64,000 nt of DNA from Chromera velia (lineage: Eukaryota > Sar > Chromeraceae). The stretch lies in NCBI GenBank assembly GCA_018398765.1, contig JAHBMJ010005352.1:4711-68710 (forward strand), read 5' to 3'. Under the pieces are notes generated by a model. That model saw nothing but the letters and a program-made list of their open reading frames with translations. It was not told where the DNA came from and made no database searches. Each line of letters opens with the position of its first letter. Position 1 is the stretch's first letter. Made by a program: the position numbers and the translations under genes. Positions 23,901 to 35,241 of the stretch are shown here, piece after piece.

Positions 23901-24883
23901 AAAAACAGAAAATGGGCGAATGAGTCAGGAGGCGATCCGAAAAAACAAGCAAAGCCTTTGCCGCATTCGCATTCATATTTTCGGGCAGCACAGAAGAGAT
24001 GCAAGAGCCTTTTGTGAGTGTTCTGCTGTCTACCTTACTGAAAAACAACCGGGCTCACTATTTCTCTTCCTTTCTCTCAGTATGCAATCAAAGACCTTCG
24101 AATCATAATATTCTCTTTCCTTCTGCTCGATCTGTCCCTCCTTGCACCCCTCCCTCCAAAAAGGGATCTATCTAACCTGGCCAAAAATGTCGAAAGTGTC
24201 AAATCGTAGAAGGGCTTCGAGAAGCGACTTGCCCCACGGCAGTTCACTCAGCTCCCCTCCCTCCCCCATCAGGACCATAGACGGAGCCTGTCCCCCCCGT
24301 CCTCTAGCTCTTCCCCTCTTCTGCACATACTCCAGAGCGCGCTCCACCGGGTCAAAGCAGATCACCGCCGAGCACGCAGGCACGTCCAGACCCTCTCCCA
24401 CCACGTTTGTTGCCACCTGAAGACGTGCAGGAAGAAGTGCAACGATATTCAAAGGAAAACAATAAACCAACGAAGATTGAGGTGTGTATGGAATACAGAA
24501 CCACTTCCGTCCGGCAAAAAGCGCTGGGCAAGGCGTTGGGGAGGGTCCTCTTGGGTGAGGCGCTCCGAAGACAGAGAGAGATTTGCTAGCTGTCCTCGTC
24601 GGCACGTTCGTAAACAAGGATCCAACTATCTCTCGCCAACTCCTTGTCACCCAACTAACTGAAAGTGGAGAAAAACAACTGACGAGATATGAGACGGGTT
24701 TCTCCTGTGAGCCGTCTCCGTGTTCCGCTCTGAATGTCCGCAACATCGCAATCTGCTCGCGTGCTGCAGAGGGGGGAAAGGTCCAAAGTGGAAACGAGAG
24801 GTCGACCCACAGGATGCGCACAAATCAAGGAGAGAAAGAAAGAAAGAAAGAACCAAAGAAACCAAGAAAGAAAGAAACAAACA

Positions 24884-24939
<56 letters not shown>

Positions 24940-27900
24940 AAGAAAGAAAGAAAGAAAGAAAGTAATATTCAAAGATCGAGTGCATCGATCGAGGAAAGAG
25001 ATCACACCACTGTTCGACAGATGCAGAACACAAAACAAAAACCACACTGATCTAAGGCGCCACATGGCAGACTGAAGCTCCGGCCAGATAAAGAGCATCC
25101 GAGAAAACGAAATGCAGAAGAATGGACCAGACACAACTGGGATAAGCTGAGCTTCGCACCAGAAAAGGACACGAAGCTGAAGTGTAAACATAAACCAGGA
25201 TTACACGTATGCGTTGTTTGCAGAACTGACACGCGGGCATACCCTCTTCTCCTCACGTTCTCTGCCTGACCTGTCATCCCGTCGAAGGAAGTGTTCATTT
25301 CCCCAGCCCCGAAGGCTGTTACAACGCCAAATTTGGAGAATTCGCTCTCCCCCTCTCCCTGACTGAGTCTCCGATCGAGACAGTCGAAAAGAGAAAAAAG
25401 AGAACGCGCAGTCAGTCTCGCTTCGCAGAACACCAGAGCCCGCACATGAGGCCCAGAGAGGGACGGCAGGAGAGGCCCCTCAGATTCCCCCCCCACTCCG
25501 ATTAACCGGGCCAGGCCAACTACACGTGGCGAGATGAGACAAGGTTGATGGTGTCCCTCCTCATCAGTCGACCTGTAGGCTACCTTGCAGACCTTGCACG
25601 ATTCTTGTGCACTCTGCAGATGCTCCAGACAGCCCATCTGGATCTCCTCCAACAGCTGTCCCAGACGAGAGTCGTCCATCGGGTCTTCTGTCCCTTCGTC
25701 GTCAAAGAGGGCGCACACGCGCAGAAGGAGCACCGCGACGAAGAGCCGCTGCACCCCGTAGAGCCTCGCAGCCTCCTCTGCACACACACACTCTCACACA
25801 CTCTCTCTCTCTCACACACAGATACAACACACATACATACACTCACTTACACACAGAGTGAGAGGGACAGACTCAGAGAAACACAAGCAGAGATAGGGGC
25901 AGGTGGTTCGATGACTGAATAGGAGGAAAACACAAGTGGACCATTGGAGACTGAAACGAGAAGGAAGGTCAGTGAAGACTCAAATTTCCGAATCAATTCT
26001 AGGCAAGAAGGGGATAGACAGCCAAAACGGAGTCACCTCACTGATGGCGCACAGGGCTCTTGACACGCCGGGAGAAGCCGAAAGAGAGAGTGGTGCCAAA
26101 GCAGGGTTAAGGAAAGACAAAATAAAATGGTAAGCGGAAATGGGGTCAAGTGACACATCCCAGCAGATTTGGGCTAACACACACGGAGAACTACAGACAC
26201 TCTTGCACATCGAGTATGGGCATGCAGGTCAGAAGCTTTGATGCCGCTTCCTCATATCAAAAAGAAAAGGGTGTTCTCATGTCCCTTCGCTTCATATTGT
26301 GTTGCTTGAGAGCAAATTCCTTTTTCCTCTGGCCTTCTCTTTCTTCTGGTTGGACGCCACATGTGCAGCCACGAAAACAAAATAGAGAAGAGAAGTCTAG
26401 AGAGAGAGGACGGACCGGACTCGAGATTTATCCCCGCTCCCTCTTCGTCCTCTTCTCCATCACCGTACACCTCAGTCTTCTCTGCTGTTGATTCTAAACC
26501 TTTGAAATCTGCTTTGATCGACCCGCCGCCGCTCCCCTGGAGGAGCAGACTGGCTGATTCGCCCTGCTCTGACAGAAGATATTGACTCAATTGACTCAGA
26601 GGGACTGAAACAATTTCGGACACAGGTCTTTGTAAGACAGAGGAGACTTCTTGAGGACTGGGAAGAACACGACGCAGCACCAACAGAACCGGCAGAATTC
26701 CGCATCGCTGTGCCAACCCAAGGGCTTTCTTCCCTCTCCCGGGTGCTCCAAACAGATTCGTCCACCCCCCCTCCCAGAACCTGCAAGCGTTAAACTTTGC
26801 ACGGGAATGTAAGTAAGTGACAACGGATTTGTGCGAATTTCTTTGAGTGAAAACGTGACGAAATTCAATAAATGCAGAGGATGAGTTTCCCGGCAACAGG
26901 ATGGTGATTGAAAGTGCTGAAGTGGGTTCATGGAAAGATACAAAAAACTGTCATTTCAAAAATCTCTTTGAAAAAACATCAAGAAGAAGAGACCCCATAT
27001 GCACACACCCTTGCATTTTTCCACAGCATGTATGAGTGCGTAAGTACCTGGATAGCATCTCCAACGTCTCTATTTCTCGTGCAGCTTGCACCGCTCCAGG
27101 CTGTCCCCCCTCTTCGTGCTGCAAAGCCGCCCCAGCAGGCTGTGCCCCAGCAGCAGAAAGAGCGCCCTCGACCAAGCTCTCGTCGACCTGCATTCCCTCT
27201 TCAATCAGTTCGTCTACAGTGGCGGTTGCATCGGGCTGTGCTGCGGGCACCTGTATGGACAGAATCCCGTTGCGTTGCTCCTCTATGAACTTGAGGAAGG
27301 GGCTGCGAAGAAGGCCGCTGAGCCAGTCGGACGGTCCTCTAGTTGTCGAGGTTGTGGGAAGAAGGAAGGTTGGGCAATCCTACAACAGAAAGAGAGCCAG
27401 AAAAGAGACGACGCATTAGTTTGCATCCACAAGCAGGTACACATAATGTCGATCAGGGTTGAAGAGGAAGAAATGAAGAGATAAAAAGCGAAAGTCAGGC
27501 GAAAAGCGGAGGAAGGAGAAAAGAGATCAAAGGGATTTCTGTCCTCCTGCCTGCGATGAATGAATCTTGCCCTTTCTCCCCACATTCACTCACTCACTCA
27601 CTCACTAACTCACTCACTCACTCACAGGAAGTTTTTGGAAGACACCCTCTGCCCCCGGGAAGAGCACTGGAGCCCTGAAGAAAGATGCCAGAGGTTGCAC
27701 ATTCTGCCGAATGTTCTTCAAGGCTGCCTCAAGACCGAGGCGCGTCGGGGACTCTGGAGGTCCATCAAGGGCAGCCACAAACTCCTCTCGATCTTCCCTG
27801 GAAGTCAATCGTCGGACCTGGAAGGGCTGTAAGGGAGAGGTCTCCAGGCTGGCAAGAACTCTGCCGACAGGACAGATGTGTTTCAGCTCTTTGATTTCGT

Positions 27901-29077
27901 CCTCCTTTAGCTTCGGTTCTTTAGTGACAGGGGAGGCGGTCAGGCAGAGGAGCCGTTTTACCCTCCCCCGGGCCTTCAGAACTGGAAGCATGTCCTCATG
28001 AATCACTGCTGTGTCTTTGTGACTGTCACCGTCACCTGCCCCTTCTTCCTTTTCCACAACCACCTCAGGGTCCTCTCCTTTATCAAGGAAGCACCGAGCG
28101 ATCATCTGATATGGTGCGTTGCCGGTCCTGTTCGGAGCAAAGAAGGGAAAGGAGCAGCGTCAAATGAAACGGTTACAGCGCAGCGACATACGCAGCAGTC
28201 AACTCCGCTTCATGAAATTTCTTTGCTCTTTTATCGGTCGATCTATCCATCCATCCATCCATCTACCCATCCGTCCATCCTTCTCTCCTTCCCGCTCTTC
28301 ATCTGCTCCTGTTGTCTTCACGAAATTCCTTTCTTGACAGACACTCTGGCTCACTGAACTGACCATCTGCCGACTGATGCGGAGTCACAGTTGGCGACAC
28401 ACTACCTAACTGACTGACTGACTGACGAGTTGTGGCCCTCATCGAAGACCAGAAGGCCCACGTAGCTGGAGGGCAGGTGACCCGACACGAGACGGTTCAG
28501 GAGGGACTGAGGAGTCCCTACCCAGAGCCTGGAGAGCTGCCAGGCGTCGAGCACTTCTGCACCGTCCCAGCTCTCCATGTTTACTTTTGTCAGGGCTTTT
28601 CTCTGTGCTTCGAGAAAGGACAGGAGGTTGCCGTCTCCTTCATCGAACAACTCAGGCTCCAGGTCTTCAAGCGAGTGGAAGGGAACACCCAAAGACCGCT
28701 CCAGAGCATGCTTCTGCTGCCTGCAGAGAGCGATGGTGGGTGCCAGGAAGACGCCCAACTTGAGAGGGTCGTCTCTGAGGAACTTCACAATCACCTCAGC
28801 AGCAACGCGCGTCTTCCCGCTGCCTGTCGGGGCAGCAACCTGCATGCACGTAGCGGAGATCCAGAGAAGCAGCGCATAGCAAGTGATGCAGTCGCATGAA
28901 GAGGGAAAGTCTGGGCGGGGAGAAACGTGAAAGGGACGAGACTGCAAAAGGAGACGGCGCTTCCAATTAAACAAACAAGTAAAGTTGGAAACTCACAATT
29001 GCTCTCTTGAGCTTCTGCAGCCTTTCCAGCAGTTGCCTCTGATGATCATGCAAGGGAGGGCACTTGTCAGTCGACAT
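17415..29077 (-). CDS. Dicer-like ribonuclease III with N-terminal helicase
   Basis: About 15 exons cover roughly 11.7 kb and encode more than 2,200 residues. Phase-consistent exons: 28997-29077 (MSTDKCPPLHDHQRQLLERL), 28427-28839 (motif I APTGSGKT; DEGH box), 27626-28127 (LTASP), 27048-27379, 25271-25777, 24684-24763, 24177-24416 (ATNVVGEGLDVP; QKRGRAR), 22488-23741 (Dicer-dimerisation-like LRLKALKALFEMGVLDRHLQ), 21113-21456, 20522-20875, 18694-20220 and 17415-18383. Exons near 26780-26360, 26040 and 22240-21830 are less certain. Exon 18694-20220 holds a connector-helix-like stretch and RNase IIIa (LEFLGDALL, ADVFEALVGA). The last exon holds RNase IIIb (LEFLGDAV, ADIFEATVGA). All catalytic acids are present, so dsRNA cleavage is expected. 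About 240 residues separate the two IIIb motifs, far more than usual, because of a Ser/Gly-rich insertion. A PAZ domain is not recognised with confidence. No dsRNA-binding domain follows IIIb; the protein ends GSQSE. Confidence 0.92.
20881..20945. repeat. (CA)n(GA)n microsatellite in a Dicer-gene intron
   Basis: Alternating CA then GA dinucleotides sit just upstream, in transcript sense, of the acceptor for the exon at 20522-20875. On the transcript strand the tract is pyrimidine-rich and merges with the polypyrimidine tract. Confidence 0.95.
24833..24963. repeat. (GAAA)n/(GA)n microsatellite in a Dicer-gene intron
   Basis: Purine tract of AAAG units with a central GA block, between the two helicase exons at 24684-24763 and 25271-25777. 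Intronic; open frames over it are artefacts. Confidence 0.93.
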
Positions 29078-29629
29078 CCTGGTATGCCTTCTTGTCTGTC
29101 AATGCGTCTAATACGAATGAAACTCAGCTCAAGCTCGCATGACTTCTCTTTTCCAAACTTTCAGAGTGTGCAGAACGAGTAAGGACGGATCCTCATGTGC
29201 GGATCCTCATGTGCCGAGGTAGCGGGGTCCAGTGTCATGACCGTCTGATGACGAGCGCCTGATCGAGGGAGTGCTTGTCAGAGAAAGTGAACATCATTGG
29301 GAGGATCGAGATCCGATCGACTTGACGAAAGGAAGCCTGAACCGAAGTTGACCGCATGCGCAAACCGAGCTATTAATATATCGCGTGCGAGCTATTGAAA
29401 GATGCGCGAGTCTTCGGGCGGGACCGATACGCGGGAGTGCCGAAAAAAACTTCTGACCTTGCATGGCACCTATAGGTCTGTCACTGACAGGGGCTTTTCT
29501 GTCACTGTCGCCGTGGAATGCTGTGGCAGTGCGTCCAGCATCCCATGAAACCGAGGTTGCAGCCGTATGTAAAGCAGCATACACATCCGAATACGCCATC
29601 TGTATAATTGTATGCAGTAAATTTTCGAT
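29078..29629. promoter_or_regulatory. Divergent intergenic region between the Dicer-like and protease genes
   Basis: 552 bp between two divergently read start codons, so both promoters should lie here. A 14-bp direct repeat, GGATCCTCATGTGC, occurs twice back to back at 29187-29214. An AT-rich TATTAATATATCG lies at about 29371. No function has been shown for either; they are simply the visible candidate elements. Confidence 0.5.
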
Positions 29630-31696
29630 ATGATTCCCACGATGGGGATGCCCGTGACCGCCCTCGCGTTGTTTTTGGCCGTCTACCTCTGCAGCGCTTT
29701 TGGAGCAGACCAGTCCTTCATTTCCTCTGTTCACCAGGCAGACGCCGACCTTCTCTCTCGTGCTGCTGACGAAACAATTCAAAGCACAGAGAGAAAGGGC
29801 TACCCGACAGGTGCAGCCGTCCCAATCGTGGACGCTCTAGAGAGACGGCTGTGGTCCTGGCAGGAGCAGGCAGCCTTGAAGAAGTCGACCGAGACGTTGG
29901 TGTTCTTGGAGGTGTTCAAAGAATGGTCTGGCTTGAGGGAGTGGACCGAGCTAATGGCCATGCAGTACCCTGACTTCACCGTTCCAGAAATCTTCAAGGA
30001 GGCAGATTCAAGAGCAGAGGCCCTGAGAGCCATCAAAGCGGGGCACCAGGACGATGCCTTGAGGGAGTCCCTCAGACTGCAGAGACTCGTTGAGAAGGCC
30101 AGAGAGGCCCAGGAAGAGGAGGGGGGTCTGGAGGTGAAGGTGGCAGTGATTGACTATTTCGATCCCAACATCACCAGCAGGCAGGTTCCTGGTGTCGTGG
30201 TTCGTTTCCCTGCAGGCAGCGCTCCGGAGAGCACGCATGGAAACGAAATTTTAGACACAATTCTGACTTTGTTGCCGAATGTCTCCGTTTCCCTTTCCCT
30301 CTGGTCTGCACCCTCTGACGGTGTTGCAGCTGTTTATGAAAGGGTGAATGCGGAGGAAGACCCAGATGTGATTTGCCAAGCTCAGGGTTGGTTTTTCCCT
30401 GGCACGGAAAAGGGAGAGCAGACGGGTGAGAAAGAAGAGAAAGAAAAACGTCTTGGAACTGCACTTTCATCGTTGATGGAAACGAGTGTGTTCATGAAGG
30501 CGTTGGGAAATGAGGGTGTGGATTATCTTGAGACTCCCCCATTCTTCAACAGGACAAGGGAGTCTGCGAGCATCGGGACAAATGATGCCGAAAATATTCC
30601 GCATTTTCTTATACGTTGGTTCAGTCCGTATACAGCTGAAGGAAAAAAGCTCATGCCTGTATTTGCGGTCAATACAGATGCAAGTTTAGAGGAATTGAAT
30701 GCTCATGCGTCCGCCCCGGGAAAGCGAAAAGATTTGCAAGAGATGTCGGTAGGCTTCGGGGGAATTCGTTTCTTTGGAGACGAAATGGAGGGCCCTAGCG
30801 GGGCGGGTGTGTGGACAGGTAGCTCGTACGTAACAGGGATGCTGACAGGGGTGTATTCTAGCCTCGTTGTCGTTGCTCACCGGTTGCTTCGGTTCTCTTT
30901 GAAGAATTTGTCTGAAGAGGAGACGTTCTCTTTTGGGAGGTGTCTGCTCGAGGGTCCGGAAGTGACAGTGGCAGAGAATGCGGAAGTGCCTGTTCGCTCG
31001 GAGGTGGGGGAATTGAATGGGGTGCCGGGGGGTGATGCTGTGACTGCATCAGGGGTTGAAGGGGGCAAGCCTGATCGATATTCGCAGAGAGTGTTAGCTC
31101 GGCGAGTCGCGAGAGAAGCGCTTCTTGCGGGTCCGGCTGAGAGAGGGAAAGGAGGTCATGGAGGAGTATCACCAGATGTTTCGTTGGGCAGGTTGGCCGT
31201 GGGCAGATCTGAGGAGGTTTCAGGAAACCTTCAGTCGCCTGGCGTGAGGACGGCATCCGAATGTGAAGAGGGGGGGAGAGGGGGGGCATTGAGGTGGGGA
31301 AGTCGGAAGGTACTTTGGGGGGGCAGGGGGTTTCTCTGGCGGTTGCTTTTGAATTCGATAGCGCGACGTGGGGGCAGAGGGATGGATGTGGGGCTTGGGT
31401 CGGGGGTGGATACAAAGGACACGGTGGAAGAAGGGGGGACGGAGCCTGAGGGAGAGGGAGACAGCAGCAAAGTGTCACGTTGGTCTCGAGATCTCAGGGA
31501 AGCGGTGGGGTGGGTGTTGATGCGAAGGGGGACACCGAGTCTCGTACCGTCTGATGTAGCAAAGAAAAGAAAGAGAGTTCTTCAACCACTCGACCAGCTG
31601 TGGCAACCAGAAACGATGGGGAGGGGAATCGTTAATGCCGATTGTTCTTTGGAATGGCTGCAAGACAGATTCTCTCTTTGTCAAAATCTCTTGTAG
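29630..31696 (+). CDS. Divergent secreted subtilisin-like serine protease (S8 family)
   Basis: Single uninterrupted frame of 688 codons. An N-terminal signal peptide is visible (TALALFLAVYLCSAFGA, residues about 9-25), followed by a helical prodomain-like region to about residue 165. Subtilase elements appear in order: Asp175 in VAVIDYFD, His203 in STHGNEI, oxyanion-hole Asn294 in LGNEG, and Ser399 in TGSSYVTGMLTGV. This matches the family's D-H-N-S order, although each motif is diverged (for example GSSYVTG where GTSMATP is usual). Residues beyond about 450 form a Gly/Arg/Glu-rich tail with no recognised domain. The likely role is an extracellular or secretory-pathway endopeptidase; activity is inferred from the retained residues only. 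It starts divergently from the Dicer-like gene. Met5 or Met7 could also be the start. Confidence 0.75.
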   Translation: MIPTMGMPVTALALFLAVYLCSAFGADQSFISSVHQADADLLSRAADETIQSTERKGYPTGAAVPIVDALERRLWSWQEQAALKKSTETLVFLEVFKEWSGLREWTELMAMQYPDFTVPEIFKEADSRAEALRAIKAGHQDDALRESLRLQRLVEKAREAQEEEGGLEVKVAVIDYFDPNITSRQVPGVVVRFPAGSAPESTHGNEILDTILTLLPNVSVSLSLWSAPSDGVAAVYERVNAEEDPDVICQAQGWFFPGTEKGEQTGEKEEKEKRLGTALSSLMETSVFMKALGNEGVDYLETPPFFNRTRESASIGTNDAENIPHFLIRWFSPYTAEGKKLMPVFAVNTDASLEELNAHASAPGKRKDLQEMSVGFGGIRFFGDEMEGPSGAGVWTGSSYVTGMLTGVYSSLVVVAHRLLRFSLKNLSEEETFSFGRCLLEGPEVTVAENAEVPVRSEVGELNGVPGGDAVTASGVEGGKPDRYSQRVLARRVAREALLAGPAERGKGGHGGVSPDVSLGRLAVGRSEEVSGNLQSPGVRTASECEEGGRGGALRWGSRKVLWGGRGFLWRLLLNSIARRGGRGMDVGLGSGVDTKDTVEEGGTEPEGEGDSSKVSRWSRDLREAVGWVLMRRGTPSLVPSDVAKKRKRVLQPLDQLWQPETMGRGIVNADCSLEWLQDRFSLCQNLL

Positions 31697-31739
31697 CAGC
31701 CTGTGCACCGACTCGGCTGCCACCGAGTTTCGCACGCTA

Positions 31740-33600
31740 TTAGACTAGTATTACTAGTAGTATTAGTAGCTCGGCGCTCGCAAGATGAGTTTCCCTAAGA
31801 TTTTCTTTATGCAATTCAATTCAATCAGTATATTTGAAAAATTAAAATATAAAACTAACTTTTTTGAGTGTAACTGTGGCATAATTTGATGTGATGTTTT
31901 GAAGTGATCGACAGTTAGAGCTAGAGTTAGAGTAACTTAACGTCAGAATATAAAAATCAAATTTACTATAGCCCTGACTATAGAACATAATATGTAAAAA
32001 AATTTACTATACTCCTAGTCTATCAGTAAGTTAGATATTCAAGAGTCAAGTTTAAAAAGTAATAATTAAAAACCCTTCATAAATCAGAAACATTATAGAG
32101 GTTTGGAGTAGGCTCAGCAAATAACAGTAAACAACCCGGATAAACAAATTAGTAAGTTAATTAATTTTGATGAAGTCAGGAATTGGCAGCACCGTCACAG
32201 CGGATCTTATCATTAAACCTGCGCACCTCTTTTTTAGCTAGTGCAGCAGCGCTCCCCGCATATGTGATTAGAGGGATTCGAATAACTACGTACGGATGAC
32301 CAAATTGCTTTTCACCCCTGACACAAACTTACAACTATACCTATAGTAGCTGTATAAATTTATTCATATATCTTATTTAATGTTATTGCTGTTATATATA
32401 TAAGACTAGCATAAGTCATTACAGAGATCAACAGGCCTTATCGGATCTGGACTCCTAAGCTAGCTCCTAAGAGTATCAGTTTAGCTAGTCGGTCTGACTC
32501 GGTCTTGTGACCAGATTTGATTTGATTTGATTTAATTTGAAGTAGGGCTTAACCTCAAATCAAATCTGAGGCCTGAGAAACTTTAGCATGATAGGGCCTA
32601 TCAAATCCTATCAAATCTACTTTAAATCTGACCCTTTAACCTCAAATCTTCGAGGTGACTCTCTAGGATAACTCTAAGATAAAAACTTATATAAGCTCTT
32701 AGTTTTAACAATAGTTTATTTATTTCAAGAGTTTTAATTTAGCTTTTAGTCTAGTTTTTAGTGATTTTCTTGTCTCTAGGGCTTTGAAATTCTAAGATTT
32801 GCTAGTGGTGTCGACTGTGTCATGTCGTCTTCAGTGCTAGCTGTCAAGACTAGTGTCAAGAGTGACCTCTAGACTTTAACCTCAAATCTACCTCAAATCT
32901 GGTCAGATTTGAGCTTGAAGCTCAAATCAAATCAAATCAAATCCTATCACATCAAATCTGGTCACTAACTCGGTGACTAGTCTCGGTTAAAGTACTTGAA
33001 AGCAGACTTCAGATACGATACGCTTTTGCGGCACTCAACCACTTCGGTCACTAGCTTCGGTCGATCGATCATTTCCGCATGCAAAACAGCGTTCCGTGCA
33101 CATCGCTAAATTGCGTGCACATCGCAGGCGGCGACGTGGCGGTCGGGCCTGCGGCGTTCTGCCATAGTGTGGCACGCAACAATTACAGTATTATATTAAA
33201 CACATTTTTTATATATGTCACTATCCAATGATACATAAATGCACTATTATACGTATATGCTGCCGCATGACATGCATGCAGTCAGATATACATTAAAATG
33301 ACACTATAAGTCTGATCTTTGCTTAAAATTGAGGCCCGGATCTACAGGTTTGTGTTCATTAAACTGTTAAACATACCAAATCTTTTTTAAAATTTTTTTA
33401 AAAAACATCTAATCTTTTTTTTCTTTAGCATACTGCATACATTAAATTTTACAAACTTAATTAAATATGAAGACTAATAATGAAGTGAATATGATTTTAT
33501 ACAATAAGAACAATTTGCCTGGCAATTTGCAAAGAATGTATTTTTCAAAGTTTTTCTCTTGTTTTTTAAGAAAAGCGTTTAAATTCAGGTAGAACTAAAT
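31740..33600. other. AT-rich island without genes
   Basis: Low-GC sequence rich in short CTAG/TAGCTA words and A/T runs. It contains the inverted-repeat element at 32507-32965. No protein-coding support on either strand; likely decayed mobile DNA. Confidence 0.6.
32507..32965. mobile_element. Inverted-repeat element with (TTTGA)n-type ends
   Basis: The left end reads GTGACCAGATTTGATTTGAT and continues with TTGAT units. The right end is its reverse complement, ...ATCAAATCTGGTCAC, preceded by TCAAA units and broken by CCTATCACA. The interior repeats the phrase TTTAACCTCAAATCT several times. It is about 459 bp and non-coding. No certain target-site duplication. It is probably a non-autonomous DNA element or a fold-back repeat. 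Confidence 0.6.
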
Positions 33601-33643
33601 GAAGGAATTTGTGGACTCATTTTCACTCTATGTGTGCATCTGC

Positions 33644-34606
33644 TTAGGCATCTGCCTGGAGAAAGCTTTCAAACACTGCATATGCATCCCACTGCTTCTC
33701 TTTCAGTCTTCTCCTCACTTCTTCAGGAGGCCCAAATCCCATTACCCCAAGGTCATCCACAACCCAGTCAGAAAAGTCGAAAGAAGGGGAGACAATCACA
33801 GTTTCACCTCCAGCCAGATCCTCTGATTTGATTGCCTCACGCTCAAATTCCCAGAGGTATGTCCAGAAGGACGGGTTGCAGGCAGGTGGCCTCCCTCGTG
33901 TCCTCATGAACGTATCCACACTTTCTTTCAGGCTCTGGCCCTTCGCCTTCATCAACCAGCACATGACAACAGCGGCTGACCTGCTCAAACCTGCACTGCA
34001 ATGCACGAGAGCTACCTTCCCCTCCTCCGCCCATCGAGAAATCAGAGAGGAACTCTCGACCATGGCCTGCCTCAAGTCTGCCCCAACAAAATCAGGAACA
34101 TAGAAATTCACATACTCAAAGCCTTCAATCGAGGCACCAAAATTCGGTACCGTTCTTTCCCCCGAGGTAATGTTGATCACTCGAGAAATCCTAAGGCCCA
34201 GAAGCAGGGCCACATCCGCGGCGCCATACTCTGATCCCACATACAAATGATCACAAACGCGGAAGATCTTCTCGTCAGGCCCAACTTTCCTCTGGGACGC
34301 AAAGGGAACGAAACCTTCACTCTGCTGTTCGGCACCACTCTCTTGTTCCTTCTCTTTTGATATTACACCTGTACTTTGGGGGCTACTTTCTCTATGGCTC
34401 TGAGCGTACTCTTCGCATTCTGATGCAGAGACTATCTTTGGGCTTCTGTAGTCGTCTGCGTACTGTCGTGCAGTCTCCAGACTTCTCTCGAGCTTCTCTG
34501 CCACTCGCTCTGCAGAGTCTGGAACAACTGTTCGCGGGTCTTCGGTTGACACGGCAGCTTCCCGTGCCAGACGCGCTTCTGGTGTTTCCATTTGACTGAC
34601 TCGCAC
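33644..34606 (-). CDS. Dual-specificity protein phosphatase
   Basis: Single-exon frame of 320 residues. The catalytic domain (about residues 110-260) begins with IFRVCDHLYVGSEYGAAD and the typical RVINIT strand. It contains the general-acid Asp in VPDFVGAD and the signature loop HCSAGLSRSAAVV, matching HCxxGxxRS with nucleophilic Cys and Arg. It also has the conserved family ending, AxxxVRxxRpxaNPsF-like (RTRGRPPACNPSFWTYLWEFE). Such enzymes remove phosphate from Tyr and Ser/Thr. The first 110 residues are polar, Glu/Ser-rich and probably disordered. The C-terminal 60 residues are acidic with no recognised domain. No signal peptide or membrane segment, so cytosolic or nuclear. Substrate unknown. 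Met6 is an alternative start. Confidence 0.93.
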   Translation of the reverse strand: MRVSQMETPEARLAREAAVSTEDPRTVVPDSAERVAEKLERSLETARQYADDYRSPKIVSASECEEYAQSHRESSPQSTGVISKEKEQESGAEQQSEGFVPFASQRKVGPDEKIFRVCDHLYVGSEYGAADVALLLGLRISRVINITSGERTVPNFGASIEGFEYVNFYVPDFVGADLRQAMVESSSLISRWAEEGKVALVHCSAGLSRSAAVVMCWLMKAKGQSLKESVDTFMRTRGRPPACNPSFWTYLWEFEREAIKSEDLAGGETVIVSPSFDFSDWVVDDLGVMGFGPPEEVRRRLKEKQWDAYAVFESFLQADA

Positions 34607-35241
34607 GCGTCCTCTTGGTCCTCGTGATCACCGACCAGACTAGAAATGAGATTAATCTACAACTACAATTCGAGCGACGACAGGAGGAATGGACAACAGT
34701 TCGTTGCAACAACGGTTGGCAACACCTTCAAAGTAGAAAGGCTGAAAGTTCGCTCTGTACGAGACAACTTCAGTAACGCTTCACAACTCGAGCCCTGAAA
34801 GTCTGGTCAATTAGTGCTGACGATGTCGGTGAACCTCTTCCAGTAACTGTGGGAGATGAGAGCAGGAGAGGTCACTAGACTGGACCTCTGTTCAAAAAAG
34901 AGTCTGTTGCAAAGATCCACATCATTTGATCATCATGCAACGCGCGCGCGCGTTGCATTCATGAACGCGAATGGTGCATGTTGCACGCGCGCATATCGCG
35001 AGAGTGCAAGGCTGGATCTGCATGTGCTAAGGTGCAGAAAGTGTCAGACGGCTGAAAGTCCAACCGAAAAGCGGTCTTCGCCGTATCGCGTGAATTTTCA
35101 CACTCCCACTGTACATTGATACCACTGGATCTGGTCGTTGACCTGGCAGATGTTTGACAGGACAAAGTAAGAGTCTGGCGAGGTCAATTCGACGGTGGTG
35201 TATGTAGACGGTGGACAGACTGGTTTTTCTGTACATGCAGT
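34607..35241. promoter_or_regulatory. Divergent intergenic region between the phosphatase and RAP genes
   Basis: 635 bp with no coding support. It includes a (CG)n block around 34941-34956 and a GCGCGC/ATATCGCG patch at about 34985-34998. The promoters of the leftward phosphatase gene and the rightward RAP gene should both lie here. Confidence 0.4.

Noticed and set aside
24583-25050. Lys/Glu/Arg-rich plus-strand protein
   Set aside because: Runs through the GAAA microsatellite in an intron of the opposite-strand Dicer-like gene.
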